From contig NZ_VRTZ01000002.1 in NCBI RefSeq assembly GCF_008017545.1, positions 839,401 to 903,400 on the forward strand: 64,000 bases of DNA, read 5' to 3'. Source of the stretch: Homoserinibacter sp. GY 40078. Its GTDB lineage: Bacteria; Actinomycetota; Actinomycetes; Actinomycetales; Microbacteriaceae. Position 1 is the stretch's first letter. The number at the start of each line of letters is the position of its first letter. The notes under the pieces are model-generated. The model was not told the DNA's origin and did no database searches. It saw only the letters and a program-made list of their open reading frames with translations. This document shows positions 10,401-19,599 of this stretch, one piece after another. A program made the position numbers and the translations under genes.

Positions 10401-10978
10401 TGGTCCATGAGCTCGACGAAGAAGTTGTCCTTGCCGAAGATGTCGCGGAACTCCGCGGCCGCGTCGCGCGCGGCCTCGTATTGTCCGAGGCGCAGACGCG
10501 TCTGCACCTCGCCCGACGGACAGCCGGTCGTCGCGATGATGCCCTTCGCGTAGGTCTGCAGCAGCTCGCGATCCATGCGCGGCTTGAAGTAGTAGCCCTC
10601 GATCGACGCGAGGCTCGAGAGGCGGAACAGGTTGTGCATGCCCGCCGTGTTCTCGGCCCACATCGTCATGTGGGTGTAGGCGCCGGCACCCGAGACGTCG
10701 TCCTCTCCCCCGTTGCCCCAGCGCACCCGCGTCTTGTCGGTGCGGTGGGTGCCGGGCGTGAGGTAGGCCTCCGTGCCGATGATGGGCTTGACGCCCGCAC
10801 CGCGGGCCTGCGACCAGAAGTCGAACGAGCCGAAGTTGTTGCCGTGGTCGGTCACCGCGATCGCTGGCATGCCCTGCTCGGAGACCGCCTTCATGAGGTC
10901 GCTCACGCGGGCGGCACCGTCGAGCATGCTGTACTCGCTGTGCACGTGCAGGTGCACGAAGGAATCGCTGCTCGTCAC
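7466..10978 (-). CDS. dnaE: DNA polymerase III alpha subunit
   Basis: 1170 residues from a GTG at 10978, which has GGAGAAGG upstream; the frame is open for 49 more codons but those are low-complexity. An N-terminal PHP domain (HLHVHSEYSMLDGA, VTDHGNN) is followed by the polymerase core with catalytic aspartates in MPDFDVDFDERR and the GPGRGSGAGS loop, then finger, helix-hairpin-helix and an OB-fold C-terminus (VTVAGLLTSVQHRTARASG). It is the replicative polymerase of the DnaE1 type. No gene for the other polymerase III subunits is nearby. Confidence 0.97.
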   Translation of the reverse strand: MTSSDSFVHLHVHSEYSMLDGAARVSDLMKAVSEQGMPAIAVTDHGNNFGSFDFWSQARGAGVKPIIGTEAYLTPGTHRTDKTRVRWGNGGEDDVSGAGAYTHMTMWAENTAGMHNLFRLSSLASIEGYYFKPRMDRELLQTYAKGIIATTGCPSGEVQTRLRLGQYEAARDAAAEFRDIFGKDNFFVELMDHGLGIEKRVMSDLIRLSKDLGLPLVATNDLHYTHAHDASAHEILLCVQSGSTLEDPNRFKFDSQDFYLKTPQQMRDLFRDHPDACDNTLLIAERCEVEFNTGANYMPRYPVPAGETEETWFIKEVERGLHDRYPTGIPDEVRKQAEYEVGVITQMGFPGYFLVVADFINWSKDNGIRVGPGRGSGAGSMAAYAMKITDLDPLQHGLIFERFLNPDRVSMPDFDVDFDERRRGEVIRYVTDKYGEERVAQIVTYGTIKAKQALKDSGRVLGFPFSMGEKLTKAMPPAIMGKDIPLGGIVDSSHDRYKEAGDFRALLESDPEARTVFETARGLEGLKRQWGVHAAGVIMSSEPLIDIIPIMKREQDGQIVTQFDYPAAEALGLIKMDFLGLRNLTIIDDALDNIEANRGFRPVLEELALDDPAAYDLLARGDTLGVFQLDGGPMRSLLRLMKPDNFEDISAVIALYRPGPMGANSHTNYALRKNGQQDIIPIHPELEEPLRDILDTSYGLIIYQEQVMAIAQRVAGFTLGQADILRRAMGKKKKSELDKQYEGFSAGMRENGFSETAVKTLWDILLPFSDYAFNKAHSAAYGVLSYWTAYLKAHYPAEYMAALLTSVGDARDKLAMYLNECRRMGIKVLPPDVNESIGFFAAVGDDIRFGLGAVRNVGFGVVDQIRAAREEKGAFTTFHDFLRKVPLGALNKRTIESLVKAGAFDEMGASRRALIEIHEEAVESAVSVKRNEANGQVGFDFESLWDEPEAVDHVPTRPEWAKKDKLAFEREMLGLYVSDHPLAGLEVLLAKHASVGIAELLTSETIQDGETVTVAGLLTSVQHRTARASGNPYGVVALEDFGGEVQVMFLGKTYQEFAPGLLPDQVVVVRARVSQRDDGVALHAASMFVPDTGTSLGSGPLVIQVAENRATTEVVEALGDVLIRHRGDNEVRLRLVRGDTARLFEIPFPVSVTADLYGELKSLLGPNCVV

Positions 10979-11007
10979 GCCTTCTCCGTCGGGGTCCGGC
11001 TTCCAGA

Positions 11008-11925
11008 CTAATCGCCGCGGAGGACGTCGAGGGCCTGCTGGAGGTCGTCGGGATAGCGTGTCTCGAATTGCACGTATTCGAGGCTCGCCGGATGCCGGAA
11101 TCCGAGCTTCACGGCGTGCAGCCACTGGCGTTCGAGGCCGACGCGCTGCGCCAGCACGGGGTCAGCGCCGTACAACAGATCGCCCACGCAGGGGTGCCGC
11201 TGGGCGGCCATGTGAACGCGGATCTGGTGGGTGCGCCCGGTCTCCAGGTGGATCTCGAGCAACGTTGCACGCGGCATCGCCTCGAGCGTGTCGTAGTGCG
11301 TCACCGCGTGCTTGCCATCGGCCGTGACGGCGAACTTCCAGCTCGAGGAGGGATGACGGCCGACGGGCGCATCGATCGTGCCCGAGAACGGATCCGGATG
11401 CCCTTGGACGGCCGCGTGATAGATCTTGTCGACCTCGCGGTCGTGGAAGGCGCGCTTGAGCGCGCTGTAGGCGCGCTCGCTCTTGGCGACGACCATGAGC
11501 CCGCTCGTGCCGACATCGAGACGGTGCACGATGCCCGCGCGTTCGGCCGCGCCCGACGTTGCGACGCGGTAGCCCGCGCCGGCGAGGGCGCCCAGCACGG
11601 TCGGGCCGTCCCATCCGGTCGCCGGGTGGGCCGCGACACCGACCGGCTTGTCGATCACGATGATGTCGTCGTCGTCGTGGACGACGGCGAATCCCGGGAC
11701 GCGCTGCGGCACGATCGTCGGCTCGAGCCGCGGCGCCCACTCGACCTCGAGCCAGCCCGGGCGCATCCGATCCGACTTCTGGAGCACGCTGCCGTCGAGT
11801 CGCGCGCCCCCCGCCTCCAGCACCTCCGCGGCGAAGGTTCGCGAGAAGCCGAGCAGGCGCGCGAGCGCGGCGTCGGCGCGGTCTCCGACGAGTCCGTCGG
11901 GAACCGGCATGGCGCGGCTCTCCAT
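11008..11925 (-). CDS. RluA-family 23S rRNA pseudouridine synthase
   Basis: 305 residues. An N-terminal S4-type RNA-binding part (about 15-80) is followed by the catalytic domain with the nucleophilic Asp in [16 protein letters not shown] and the [14 protein letters not shown] motif. It isomerises uridine to pseudouridine in ribosomal RNA; it is most like RluD-type enzymes encoded beside lspA in many bacteria. Its ATG overlaps the lspA stop by one base (TGATG), so translation is probably coupled. Confidence 0.92.
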   Translation of the reverse strand: MESRAMPVPDGLVGDRADAALARLLGFSRTFAAEVLEAGGARLDGSVLQKSDRMRPGWLEVEWAPRLEPTIVPQRVPGFAVVHDDDDIIVIDKPVGVAAHPATGWDGPTVLGALAGAGYRVATSGAAERAGIVHRLDVGTSGLMVVAKSERAYSALKRAFHDREVDKIYHAAVQGHPDPFSGTIDAPVGRHPSSSWKFAVTADGKHAVTHYDTLEAMPRATLLEIHLETGRTHQIRVHMAAQRHPCVGDLLYGADPVLAQRVGLERQWLHAVKLGFRHPASLEYVQFETRYPDDLQQALDVLRGD

Positions 11926-12527
11926 CAGGGGTTCGTCGGCCGCTCGCCCGGCCCGTCCGAGGCATCAGTCGCGACGGCCGGTTCGTCGTCGGAGTGACGG
12001 CGACCGTCGAGACCGACACCGCGCAGCGTCAGCAGCAGGAAGAGACCCATCGCGCTCACGATGCCGACATCCGCGAGATTGAAGATGGCCGGGAAGCCCC
12101 AGATCTGGATGAAATCGACCACGTGGCCGACGCCGAAGCCCGGCTCTCGGAACAGCCGGTCCGTCACATTGCCGAGCGCTCCCCCGAGCAGGAGTCCGAG
12201 CATCACGGCCCAGGCAGTCGAGTGGATTCTGCGCGCGAACAACACGATCACGACGATCACGCCGAGCGCGACGATCGACAGGATCCAGGTGAACCCGCTC
12301 GCGAGCGAGAACGCGGCTCCCGAGTTGCGCACCGAGTTGAGCTGCAGCACCGGGCCGAGCACGGAGATCACCTCGCCGATCTCCATGCGCGTCACGACCA
12401 GGTACTTCGCCGCCTGATCGAGCAGATACACACCCGCAGCCACCGCCGCCAGCAAGAGGAGGGCGCGCACGCTCACACGTGCGCGCCCTCCTGCCTGCGG
12501 CGCGGGCTGCGGCTCAGTTGCCGCCAA
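11925..12527 (-). CDS. lspA: Lipoprotein signal peptidase II
   Basis: 200 residues with four membrane segments. The aspartyl-protease motifs are present: [23 protein letters not shown] and the second catalytic Asp in FNLADVGI. It cleaves the signal peptide of diacylglyceryl-modified prolipoproteins, for example the CtaC lipobox protein in this window. The hydrophilic C-terminal ~40 residues are variable. Its 5' end overlaps the 3' end of divIVA by 14 bases. Confidence 0.95.
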   Translation of the reverse strand: MAATEPQPAPQAGGRARVSVRALLLLAAVAAGVYLLDQAAKYLVVTRMEIGEVISVLGPVLQLNSVRNSGAAFSLASGFTWILSIVALGVIVVIVLFARRIHSTAWAVMLGLLLGGALGNVTDRLFREPGFGVGHVVDFIQIWGFPAIFNLADVGIVSAMGLFLLLTLRGVGLDGRRHSDDEPAVATDASDGPGERPTNP

Positions 12528-13431
12528 GGCCCGGGTTGTCGGTGCGGGGCGCGTACGAGGGGTACTCGGACTGCGGAGGCTCGCTCTGCTGCGCCGGGTA
12601 CTCGGGGCTCACCTGCGGAGCCGGGAACGCAGCGTAGGCCGGGGGCGACGAGGGGCTCGACGCCTGTCCGTAGGGGTCGGGGGCCGGGTACTCGGGTGCC
12701 GACGAGCCGTACTGCGGGCCGGAGGAGCTGTAGGCCGGAGCCGCCTCAGCAGGAGCCGGCTGGTCGCCGTACACGGGCGCCGAGGATCCGACAGCGGGCG
12801 TCTCGGCCGCCTCCGGAGTCGAGATCGGCGCGGAGGCGTCGAGCTCGTGCAGCTGGCTCTCGATGTAGCCGCGAAGCTGCTCGCGGTACTCCGACTCGAA
12901 GATGCGCAGCTCCTCGACTCGACGCTCGAGACCCTGGCGCTCCTGATCGAGGCTCTCGATGCGGGTCCGCTGCTGCGTCTCGGCATCCGAGACGATGCGC
13001 GCCGCGGTCGCGTGGCCCTCCGCGATGAGCTGATCGCGCTTCTCCATGCCCTCGCGCACGTGCTCCTCGTGGAGACGACGCGCGAGCTGCAGGAGGTTGT
13101 TGGTGTTGGTCTGGTCGATCGCACCGGCGTCCTGCGCACCGTACTCCGGAGCCGCAGAAGGCGCGGGAACGGGAGCGGCCGAGACGGGCGGGGCGGCCGG
13201 AACCGGCGCAGGCGCCGCGACGGGAGCCTGGCTCGCCGAGCGCTGCAGCTCGCTGATGCGCGCGTCCGAGGCGACGAGACGCTGGCGCAGCTCCTCGTTC
13301 TCCTGATTCAGGCGGCGCAACTCGACGACGACCTCGTCGAGGAAGTCATCGACCTCGTCCTGGTCGTACCCCTCACGGAACTTCGTGGGATTGAAACGCT
13401 TGTTGACGACGTCTTCCGGCGTCAGGGCCAT
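12514..13431 (-). CDS. divIVA: DivIVA/Wag31 polar growth protein
   Basis: 305 residues from the ATG at 13431 with GAGGTG upstream. The conserved N-terminal domain (LTPEDVVNKRFNPTKFREGY, DQDEVDDFLDEVV) is followed by a coiled coil, a Pro/Ala-rich linker, a second long coiled coil (about 110-200) and a Tyr/Pro/Gln/Ser-rich tail with repeated EYPA-type motifs. In actinobacteria it marks cell poles and directs tip growth. In relatives a yggT gene separates it from sepF; here only 176 non-coding bases do. Confidence 0.96.
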   Translation of the reverse strand: MALTPEDVVNKRFNPTKFREGYDQDEVDDFLDEVVVELRRLNQENEELRQRLVASDARISELQRSASQAPVAAPAPVPAAPPVSAAPVPAPSAAPEYGAQDAGAIDQTNTNNLLQLARRLHEEHVREGMEKRDQLIAEGHATAARIVSDAETQQRTRIESLDQERQGLERRVEELRIFESEYREQLRGYIESQLHELDASAPISTPEAAETPAVGSSAPVYGDQPAPAEAAPAYSSSGPQYGSSAPEYPAPDPYGQASSPSSPPAYAAFPAPQVSPEYPAQQSEPPQSEYPSYAPRTDNPGLGGN

Positions 13432-13544
13432 GACCGCACCTCGATTGCTTTGCTCATCCGGTTCAGCGAATCCTCCCACCGTAGCAAGCTTCAGCCACGA
13501 GTCGAAGGTGCGCCGGTGACCAGATTACATCCGCGGAACGCACT

Positions 13545-13593
13545 CGACCCCGGCCTCCGCGATCCGGATGTGGATGCGCGGAAACCGGGGTCG
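13545..13593 (-). terminator. Long inverted repeat between sepF and divIVA
   Basis: CGACCCCGG at 13545-13553 pairs with CCGGGGTCG at 13585-13593; inside it TCCGCG and CGCGGA can also pair. It lies 15 bases downstream of the sepF stop on the minus strand. It could end or attenuate the ftsZ-sepF message before divIVA. No U-tract follows. Confidence 0.5.
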
Positions 13594-13607
13594 AAGACGC
13601 GTAACTC

Positions 13608-14078
13608 TCAGCTCGTGAAGAAGCCCGCGTCGACGTCGGTTTCGGCCTCTGCCTGCTCGCCGCTGACCGCGACATGCTCGGGCGAGAGCAGGAAGACCTT
13701 GCTCGTCACGCGCTCGATCTTGCCGTACAGACCCATCGACAGGCCGCTCGCGAAATCGATGAGACGGCGGGCCTCGGGCTCGCTCATCTGCGACAGGTTG
13801 ATGATCACGGGCACTCCCTCGCGGAAGCTCTCGGCGATCGTCTGGGCGTCCTTGTAGTGGCGCGGGTGGACCGTGAGGATCTCGCTCATCGCTGCCGGCG
13901 CGGGGGCCGGGGCGGCCGCACGACGCAGCGGCGTCACCGGGGCCGGACGGGACGGCGCAGGAGCGCTCGCGGCGGCGGGCGTGTGAGTGTGCGCGTGGGT
14001 CGCCTCAGGCGCGACGTCGTCGTACTCCTCGTCGGCCAGGCCGAGGTAGACCATCGTCTTGCGCAGCGGGTTCGCCAT
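13608..14078 (-). CDS. sepF: Cell division protein SepF
   Basis: 156 residues from the ATG at 14078 with a GGAGGA ribosome site. A short N-terminal amphipathic helix ([17 protein letters not shown]) for membrane binding, a linker of Ala/Pro/His, and the SepF core at about 65-145 ([38 protein letters not shown]). SepF tethers FtsZ to the membrane in actinobacteria, which lack FtsA. It is part of the ftsZ-yggS-sepF string. Confidence 0.96.
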   Translation of the reverse strand: MANPLRKTMVYLGLADEEYDDVAPEATHAHTHTPAAASAPAPSRPAPVTPLRRAAAPAPAPAAMSEILTVHPRHYKDAQTIAESFREGVPVIINLSQMSEPEARRLIDFASGLSMGLYGKIERVTSKVFLLSPEHVAVSGEQAEAETDVDAGFFTS

Positions 14079-14112
14079 GTCATCCTCCGGATCTCGTGGT
14101 TCTGCCCCGAGA

Positions 14113-14796
14113 TTAACCGGCGTCGGGCCGCTTTCCCGTGATTGCCGTGCCGATGCGCAGGTGTGTCGCGCCCTCGCGGATCGCGACCGCGTAGTCGCCC
14201 GACATGCCCGCCGAGATCCGGTCGGCATCCGGAGCGAGCGAGCGAATCCGCTCGGACACCTCTCGCAAGCGCGCGAACGCCGGAGCGGGATCCTCCCCGA
14301 GCGGCGCGACGGCCATGACCCCGGCGAGGCGGATGCCGGGGGCGGCGAGGACGCGGTCGGCGAGGCGCTCGGCATCCGCCGGATCCGCGCCGCCACGACC
14401 GGGGCTACCGGACAGGTCGATCTGCAGGAAGCCCTCGATCTCGCGCCCGTCGTCCGATGCGATCGCGTCGATCACCGACGGCCGATCGAGGGAGTGTACG
14501 GCGTGGGCGTAGGCGCGTACCGCGCGGGCCTTGTTGCTCTGCAGCTGGCCCACGAAGTGCCAGCGAACGTCGAGATCGGAGGTCTCTGCGGCCTTCGCCT
14601 GAGCCTCCTGGTGGCGGTTCTCTCCGACGTCGCGCACTCCGAGCTCAGCAAGGTCGCGCACGAGCGCCGCCGGGTGGAACTTCGTGACGACGATCCGCGT
14701 CACCTCCGCGGGGTCGCGGCCCGCGGCGCGCGCGGCATCCGCGATCCCGGCATCGACCTGGGCGAGTCGGGCGGCGAGATCCGGGTCGGACGGCAC
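14113..14796 (-). CDS. YggS/PLPBP-family pyridoxal phosphate homeostasis protein
   Basis: 227 residues, single alanine-racemase-like barrel. The PLP lysine lies in [11 protein letters not shown], followed by [26 protein letters not shown] and [25 protein letters not shown]. It binds PLP and influences vitamin B6 and amino-acid balance; no catalytic activity is known. It directly abuts ftsZ. In mycobacteria a yfiH-like gene (Rv2149c) lies between the two; here there is none. Confidence 0.94.
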   Translation of the reverse strand: MPSDPDLAARLAQVDAGIADAARAAGRDPAEVTRIVVTKFHPAALVRDLAELGVRDVGENRHQEAQAKAAETSDLDVRWHFVGQLQSNKARAVRAYAHAVHSLDRPSVIDAIASDDGREIEGFLQIDLSGSPGRGGADPADAERLADRVLAAPGIRLAGVMAVAPLGEDPAPAFARLREVSERIRSLAPDADRISAGMSGDYAVAIREGATHLRIGTAITGKRPDAG

Positions 14797-15945
14797 TTAC
14801 TTCAGGAAGTCGGGGATGTCGAGATCCGCGTCGTCTTCGAGGTCGTCGAGCGCGGAGACCACGGGGACCTCGGGCTCTCGCGCCCATCCCTCGGAGATCG
14901 CCTCGGTCTCGCCGTCGGCCGCGACAACACCCACCGACACGGGGACCGGCGCCTCGACGAAGCTGCTGCGCCGCTCCTGCGAGGGACGGCTCGTGGGCTC
15001 GCCTCCGTCGAAGCCCGCCGCGATCACGGTCACCCGCACCTCGTCGCCGAGCGTGTCGTCGATGACGGCGCCGAAGATGATGTTCGCCTCCGGGTGCACA
15101 GCCTCTTGCACGAGCCGGGCCGCGTCGTTGATCTCGAAGATGCCGAGGTTCGAGCCACCCTGGATCGAGAGCAGTACGCCGTGCGCTCCGTCGATGGATG
15201 CCTCGAGCAGCGGCGACGCGACGGCGAGCTCCGCAGCCTTGATCGCACGGTCGGCTCCCCGACTCGCTCCGATACCCATGAGGGCCGAGCCGGCCCCCTG
15301 CATGACCGACTTCACGTCGGCGAAGTCGAGGTTGATGAGCCCGGGGGTCGTGATGAGGTCGGTGATGCCCTGGACACCGGCGAGGAGCACCTGGTCGGCG
15401 GTCGAGAAGGCTTCGAGCATGCTGATGCCGCGGTCGCTGATCTCGAGGAGGCGGTCGTTCGGCACGACGATGAGCGTGTCGACCTCGTTCTTGAGTGTCG
15501 AGACCCCGAGCTCGGCCTGCGCCTGACGGCGCTTGCCCTCGAACCCGAAGGGCTTCGTCACGACACCGATCGTGAGGGCGCCGATCGACTTGGCGATCCG
15601 TGCCACGACCGGGGCACCGCCCGTGCCGGTGCCGCCTCCCTCTCCCGCGGTCACGAAGACCATGTCGGCACCCGCGAGGGCCTCTTCGATCTCTTCCGCG
15701 TGGTCCTCGGCGGCACGGCGACCCACCTCGGGGTCGGCGCCCGCGCCGAGTCCGCGGGTGAGCTCGCGCCCGACGTCGAGCTTGACGTCCGCGTCGCTCA
15801 TGAGGAGCGCCTGCGCGTCGGTGTTGATGGCGATGAACTCGACTCCGCGGAGGCCGAGCTCGATCATGCGGTTCACCGCGTTCACGCCACCGCCGCCGAT
15901 GCCGACCACCTTGATCACGGCGAGGTAGTTCTGGTTCGATGTCAC
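14797..15945 (-). CDS. ftsZ: Cell division protein FtsZ
   Basis: 382 residues. Tubulin-like GTPase with [12 protein letters not shown], the [10 protein letters not shown] signature loop, and the T7-loop region [11 protein letters not shown]. The variable linker (about 315-365) leads to the conserved C-terminal peptide DLDIPDFLK, which binds SepF and FtsW. It forms the division ring. The ATG is preceded by CTGGAGG, and the 139 bases upstream, after ftsQ, hold an inverted repeat. Confidence 0.98.
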   Translation of the reverse strand: MTSNQNYLAVIKVVGIGGGGVNAVNRMIELGLRGVEFIAINTDAQALLMSDADVKLDVGRELTRGLGAGADPEVGRRAAEDHAEEIEEALAGADMVFVTAGEGGGTGTGGAPVVARIAKSIGALTIGVVTKPFGFEGKRRQAQAELGVSTLKNEVDTLIVVPNDRLLEISDRGISMLEAFSTADQVLLAGVQGITDLITTPGLINLDFADVKSVMQGAGSALMGIGASRGADRAIKAAELAVASPLLEASIDGAHGVLLSIQGGSNLGIFEINDAARLVQEAVHPEANIIFGAVIDDTLGDEVRVTVIAAGFDGGEPTSRPSQERRSSFVEAPVPVSVGVVAADGETEAISEGWAREPEVPVVSALDDLEDDADLDIPDFLK

Positions 15946-15972
15946 GTCGGGCCTCCAGGAGCGAAACCTTCA

Positions 15973-15987
15973 ACCTCTACTTGAGGT
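15973..15987 (-). promoter_or_regulatory. Inverted repeat in the ftsZ leader
   Basis: ACCTC-TACTT-GAGGT is a perfect 5-bp inverted repeat 28 bases upstream of the ftsZ ATG, within the 139-base ftsQ-ftsZ gap. An overlapping CTCTA/TAGAG pair extends the symmetry to about 15994. It could be an operator or an mRNA hairpin near the ftsZ promoter. Confidence 0.35.
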
Positions 15988-16084
15988 CTAGAGTCTTTCT
16001 CAGTACTCTGATGTGCCTCACGGTAAGCGTGCGTGAGGGTCCCGATGGCCGCGACACCCCGCGTGTCGCGAAACGAAGCGACAC

Positions 16085-17080
16085 TCAGCGTGAGCGGAAG
16101 ACCGCCGTGCCCGGTGCGGAGACGTCATACTCCCCCGGGCCGCTGCCCCCGTGGATCTTGATCAGCGCAGCGAGCACGCGGCCCTTGTGCTCAGAGCTCT
16201 CCGCGCCACCCCAGACCACCGTCTGCTTCGACTTCGCGAGCGTGAGAGTGACGTCGTCGCGCGTCGATGCCGTCACCTGGGTGACCTTCTCGCGCACACT
16301 GTCGGGCAACGCCAAGATCACCTGCGCAGCCGAGGCGAAGGCGGCCGAGGTGACGTCATCGTCGGGAACCTTGACGACCGGCATGCCCGACGCCTTCTTC
16401 GGCGTGTTCTGGATCACCACACCCGCCGCATCCACCAGATCGAACGACCCGTCGGCGCGGGCGATCGTGCCGAGCGGGGTGCGCTCGGTGACCTCCACGA
16501 GCAGCGTGCCCGGGGGCAGCAGCTCGATCGAGTAGCTGCGGATGAGCGTGAACTTGCCGAGCTCGTCGCGGATCCGCCCCTCGTCGAGCAGCGCGAGCGG
16601 AACCCCCATCTGCCCGTCGATCGCGTCGACGAGCTGAGCGGGATCGAGCCGCGATGTGCCCTCGATCTGAATGTCGCGCAGTGCCAGCAGCGGCGAGTAG
16701 ACCGCGCCGAAGCTCAGCCCGACGAGCATCGCGACGAGACCGAGCCCCGTCGCCCACGCGACGCGTCTCCGCCGTGCGCGACGGGTGAAGCGGCTCATCT
16801 CACGGCGCTCCTGCCGCCGACGGGCCCGTTGCGCGGCACGCAGCTCCGCCGCCGCCGTGCGGTCAGCCGACGGGCGCGGCGGGCGTGGCGCGCGCGCGGG
16901 GCGGGCCTTCGGCGGGGTCTCGGGGGTCGCCGTACGCGTGGGGGCCGCCGATGCCGACGGCCGCGCGGGCGCGGGTGCGCCGGAACGATGGGGGGCGCCC
17001 GCGACGCGCGGGGTTCGGCGAGTGCGCGGCTCCTCCGCCTTCTCGGCGGCGGGCGGGTCGAAACCCTCGGGCCGTCTCAC
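16085..17080 (-). CDS. ftsQ: Cell division protein FtsQ
   Basis: 331 residues. The first ~115 are a cytoplasmic Pro/Ala/Arg-rich tail, then one membrane segment (WATGLGLVAMLVGLSFG), a POTRA domain (LLALRDIQIEGTSRLDPAQLVDAI) and the extracytoplasmic FtsQ domain (LLPPGTLLVEVTERTPLGTI). It scaffolds the divisome outside the membrane. Ten bases separate its start from the murC stop. Confidence 0.94.
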   Translation of the reverse strand: MRRPEGFDPPAAEKAEEPRTRRTPRVAGAPHRSGAPAPARPSASAAPTRTATPETPPKARPARAPRPPRPSADRTAAAELRAAQRARRRQERREMSRFTRRARRRRVAWATGLGLVAMLVGLSFGAVYSPLLALRDIQIEGTSRLDPAQLVDAIDGQMGVPLALLDEGRIRDELGKFTLIRSYSIELLPPGTLLVEVTERTPLGTIARADGSFDLVDAAGVVIQNTPKKASGMPVVKVPDDDVTSAAFASAAQVILALPDSVREKVTQVTASTRDDVTLTLAKSKQTVVWGGAESSEHKGRVLAALIKIHGGSGPGEYDVSAPGTAVFRSR

Positions 17081-17090
17081 CGGCGCCCCG

Positions 17091-18488
17091 TCACACCTGC
17101 TCCGCGCCGAGCGCGTCGAGCACCTGCGGGATGATCCGGTAGACGTCGCCGCAGCTGAGCGTCATGACGAGGTCACCGGGCTGCGCGATCTCGGCCACCC
17201 GATCCGCCGCAGCCTGCCAGTCGGGCAGGAAGTCGACACCCGACGGATCCGCGAAACGGTCGGCGACGAGGGCGCCCGTGACGCCCGGCTCCGGATCCTC
17301 CCGGGCGCCGAACACGTCGAGCACGACTGTGTGATCGGCGAGCCTCTCGTACACCTCGGCGAACTGACCCGCCATCATCCGGGTCCGGCTGTAGAGGTGC
17401 GGCTGATGGATCGCGATGACGCGACCCGTTCCCACCACGGAGCGCGCCGTGCGCAGCGCCGCCTCGACCTCGGTCGGATGGTGCGCGTAGTCGTCGTAGA
17501 CCCGAACACCGCGCACCTCGCCGTGCAGCTCGAAGCGGCGACCCGTGCCCTCGAAGACCTCGAGTCCCGCGACGATCCGCTCGGGCTCGAACCCCAACTC
17601 GGCGAGCACCGCGAAGGCCCCCGCCGCGTTCACCGCGTTGTGCGGCCCCGGCACGGCGAGCCTCACCGGCAGATCACGCCCACCAGCGCGGATCGTGAAG
17701 GCGACGGGGCCGTCGGCGACGACATCACGCACCTGCACGTCGGCGGTGTCCGCGAACCCGAAGGTGACGACGCGCTTGCCATCGAGGCGCGCGGTCACCG
17801 CGAGAGTCCCGGGGTCATCGCTCGAGGCCACGACGAACTCCGTCGCCTCCTGGGCGAAGCGCACGAAGGCGTCCTCGAACGCCTCCTGGCTTCCGTAGTG
17901 GTCGAGGTGATCGGCGTCGACGTTCGTGATGAGGGCGACCGCCGTGTCGTAGAGCAGGAACGAGCCATCGGACTCGTCGGCCTCGACGACGAACAGATCG
18001 CCCGAGCCGTAGCCCGAGCTGCGGCCGTAGCCCGAGATCACTCCGCCGTTGACGAAGCCGGGGTCGGCGCCGAGCTCACGAAGTGCGGTGACGATCATCC
18101 CCGTCGAGGTCGTCTTGCCGTGAGCACCCGCGACCGAGACGAGCCGGTGCGAGCGGATGAGCCAGTTGAGCGCCTGCGAGCGGTGCAGCACCGGGATGCC
18201 GGTTTCGAGTGCCCTCTGGTACTCCGGGTTGTCCTGCCACAGCGCGCCCGTCACAACGAGCGTGTCGGCATCGCCGACGTTCGCCGCGTCGTGTCCGATC
18301 GACACGGTCGCACCGGCTGCGCGCAGCTCCGCCACAGTCGCCGAGTCGCGCACGTCCGACCCCGTCACGCGGTGGCCGGCGTCGAGGAGCAGGCGGGCGA
18401 TGCCGCTCATGCCCGAGCCGCCGATGCCTACGAAGTGCACCGCCCCGAGCTCGTCGGGAAGCTCCTGGTCGAGGTCGGGTTTGATCAT
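17091..18488 (-). CDS. murC: UDP-N-acetylmuramate--L-alanine ligase
   Basis: 465 residues from the ATG at 18488; the open frame further up is shadow of murG. Rossmann motif [18 protein letters not shown], the ATP loop [13 protein letters not shown], and the Mur ligase EADESDGSF and HHPTE motifs are all present. It adds L-Ala to UDP-MurNAc in the cytoplasm, the first step of the stem peptide. Confidence 0.97.
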   Translation of the reverse strand: MIKPDLDQELPDELGAVHFVGIGGSGMSGIARLLLDAGHRVTGSDVRDSATVAELRAAGATVSIGHDAANVGDADTLVVTGALWQDNPEYQRALETGIPVLHRSQALNWLIRSHRLVSVAGAHGKTTSTGMIVTALRELGADPGFVNGGVISGYGRSSGYGSGDLFVVEADESDGSFLLYDTAVALITNVDADHLDHYGSQEAFEDAFVRFAQEATEFVVASSDDPGTLAVTARLDGKRVVTFGFADTADVQVRDVVADGPVAFTIRAGGRDLPVRLAVPGPHNAVNAAGAFAVLAELGFEPERIVAGLEVFEGTGRRFELHGEVRGVRVYDDYAHHPTEVEAALRTARSVVGTGRVIAIHQPHLYSRTRMMAGQFAEVYERLADHTVVLDVFGAREDPEPGVTGALVADRFADPSGVDFLPDWQAAADRVAEIAQPGDLVMTLSCGDVYRIIPQVLDALGAEQV

Positions 18489-18498
18489 CCTGCCAACG

Positions 18499-19599
18499 CT
18501 ACCTCTCGCCTGAGCCGCTCGCGGGCATCGCCGCCCGAGCCTCGAGCACGAGGTCGACGAGCCGGTCTGCGCCGTCCAGTCGACCGGTCGTGAGGATGCG
18601 TGCCGCCATGTCGGCGATGAGCGCCGGGTTCTCGAGCATCCGCACGAGCGTGTCGCGCACCCACGCCTCGTCGAAGTCGGCGTCGTCGACGAGCAGCGCG
18701 CCGCCCGCGTCGACCGCATCGCGAGCATTGAACCGCTGCTCGCCGTTGCCGACCGCATACGGCACGAACACGGCCGGGATTCCGAGAGCCGAGAGCTCGC
18801 TCACGGTGGCCGAGCCGGCGCGAGAGACCGCGAGGTCGGCCGCGGCGAGGGCGAGGTCCATCCGGTCGCAGTAGGTGAGGATGCGATAGCCCGCGAGGCC
18901 CGGGTCGTCAACCGGCGAGCGGTCGCCCGTGATGTGCAGCACCTGCCAGCCTGCCGTGAGAATCGCATCGATCGCGCTCGAGACGCCCTGGTTGAGTCGC
19001 CGCGCCCCGAGCGATCCGCCTGTTACGAGCAGCGTGGGCACGCCGGGTTCGAGGCCGAACATGGTCAACGCCTCGGGTCGGGCGGTGAAGCGGTCGAGCG
19101 TCTCGATCTCGCGACGAAGGGGAAGGCCGACGATCCGCCCGCCGCGAATCCGCGTCGACGGGAAGACGGTGCCCACATACGGGGTGAGCCGCGCGCCGTA
19201 GCGGTTCGCGATCCCCGGTCGGGCGTTCGCCTCGTGGATCACGAGCGGGACGCCCTCGGCACGCGCCGCGGCATACGCCGGGGCGGCCGCGTAGCCGCCG
19301 AAGCCCACCACCGCGTCCACTCCCCGCTCGCTCAGGATGCTGCGGGTCAGGGCGACGCTCGCCCGCCACCGCCCGGGGAAGCGCAGGGCGTCGCCGTTCG
19401 GTCGACGCGGGAATGGCAGCCGCGGCACGGTGACGAGCTCGTAGCCGCGCTGCGGCACGAGGCGCGCCTCGAGGCCCTCGGCGGTGCCGAGCACGAGCAC
19501 CTCGGCATCGGGCTCACGCTCGCGGAGCCGGTCGGCTGTCGCCAGCAGCGGATTGACGTGGCCGGCGGTCCCACCCCCGGCCATGAGATAGACGGTCAC
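18499..19599 (-). CDS. murG: Undecaprenyl-PP-MurNAc-pentapeptide GlcNAc transferase
   Basis: 366 residues from a GTG at 19599 whose GTGA overlaps the ftsW stop. The frame is open to 20508 but the extra part is the antisense-like shadow of ftsW. Motifs: [41 protein letters not shown] and [11 protein letters not shown], typical of family GT28. It converts lipid I to lipid II at the inner membrane face. Confidence 0.96.
   Translation of the reverse strand: MTVYLMAGGGTAGHVNPLLATADRLREREPDAEVLVLGTAEGLEARLVPQRGYELVTVPRLPFPRRPNGDALRFPGRWRASVALTRSILSERGVDAVVGFGGYAAAPAYAAARAEGVPLVIHEANARPGIANRYGARLTPYVGTVFPSTRIRGGRIVGLPLRREIETLDRFTARPEALTMFGLEPGVPTLLVTGGSLGARRLNQGVSSAIDAILTAGWQVLHITGDRSPVDDPGLAGYRILTYCDRMDLALAAADLAVSRAGSATVSELSALGIPAVFVPYAVGNGEQRFNARDAVDAGGALLVDDADFDEAWVRDTLVRMLENPALIADMAARILTTGRLDGADRLVDLVLEARAAMPASGSGER

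Noticed and set aside
7391..11011. Open frame of 1206 codons on the plus strand
   Set aside because: It is the mirror of dnaE: high GC leaves the antisense frame open. The product is Arg/Asp/Val-rich with no family pattern, while dnaE on the other strand has all its motifs.
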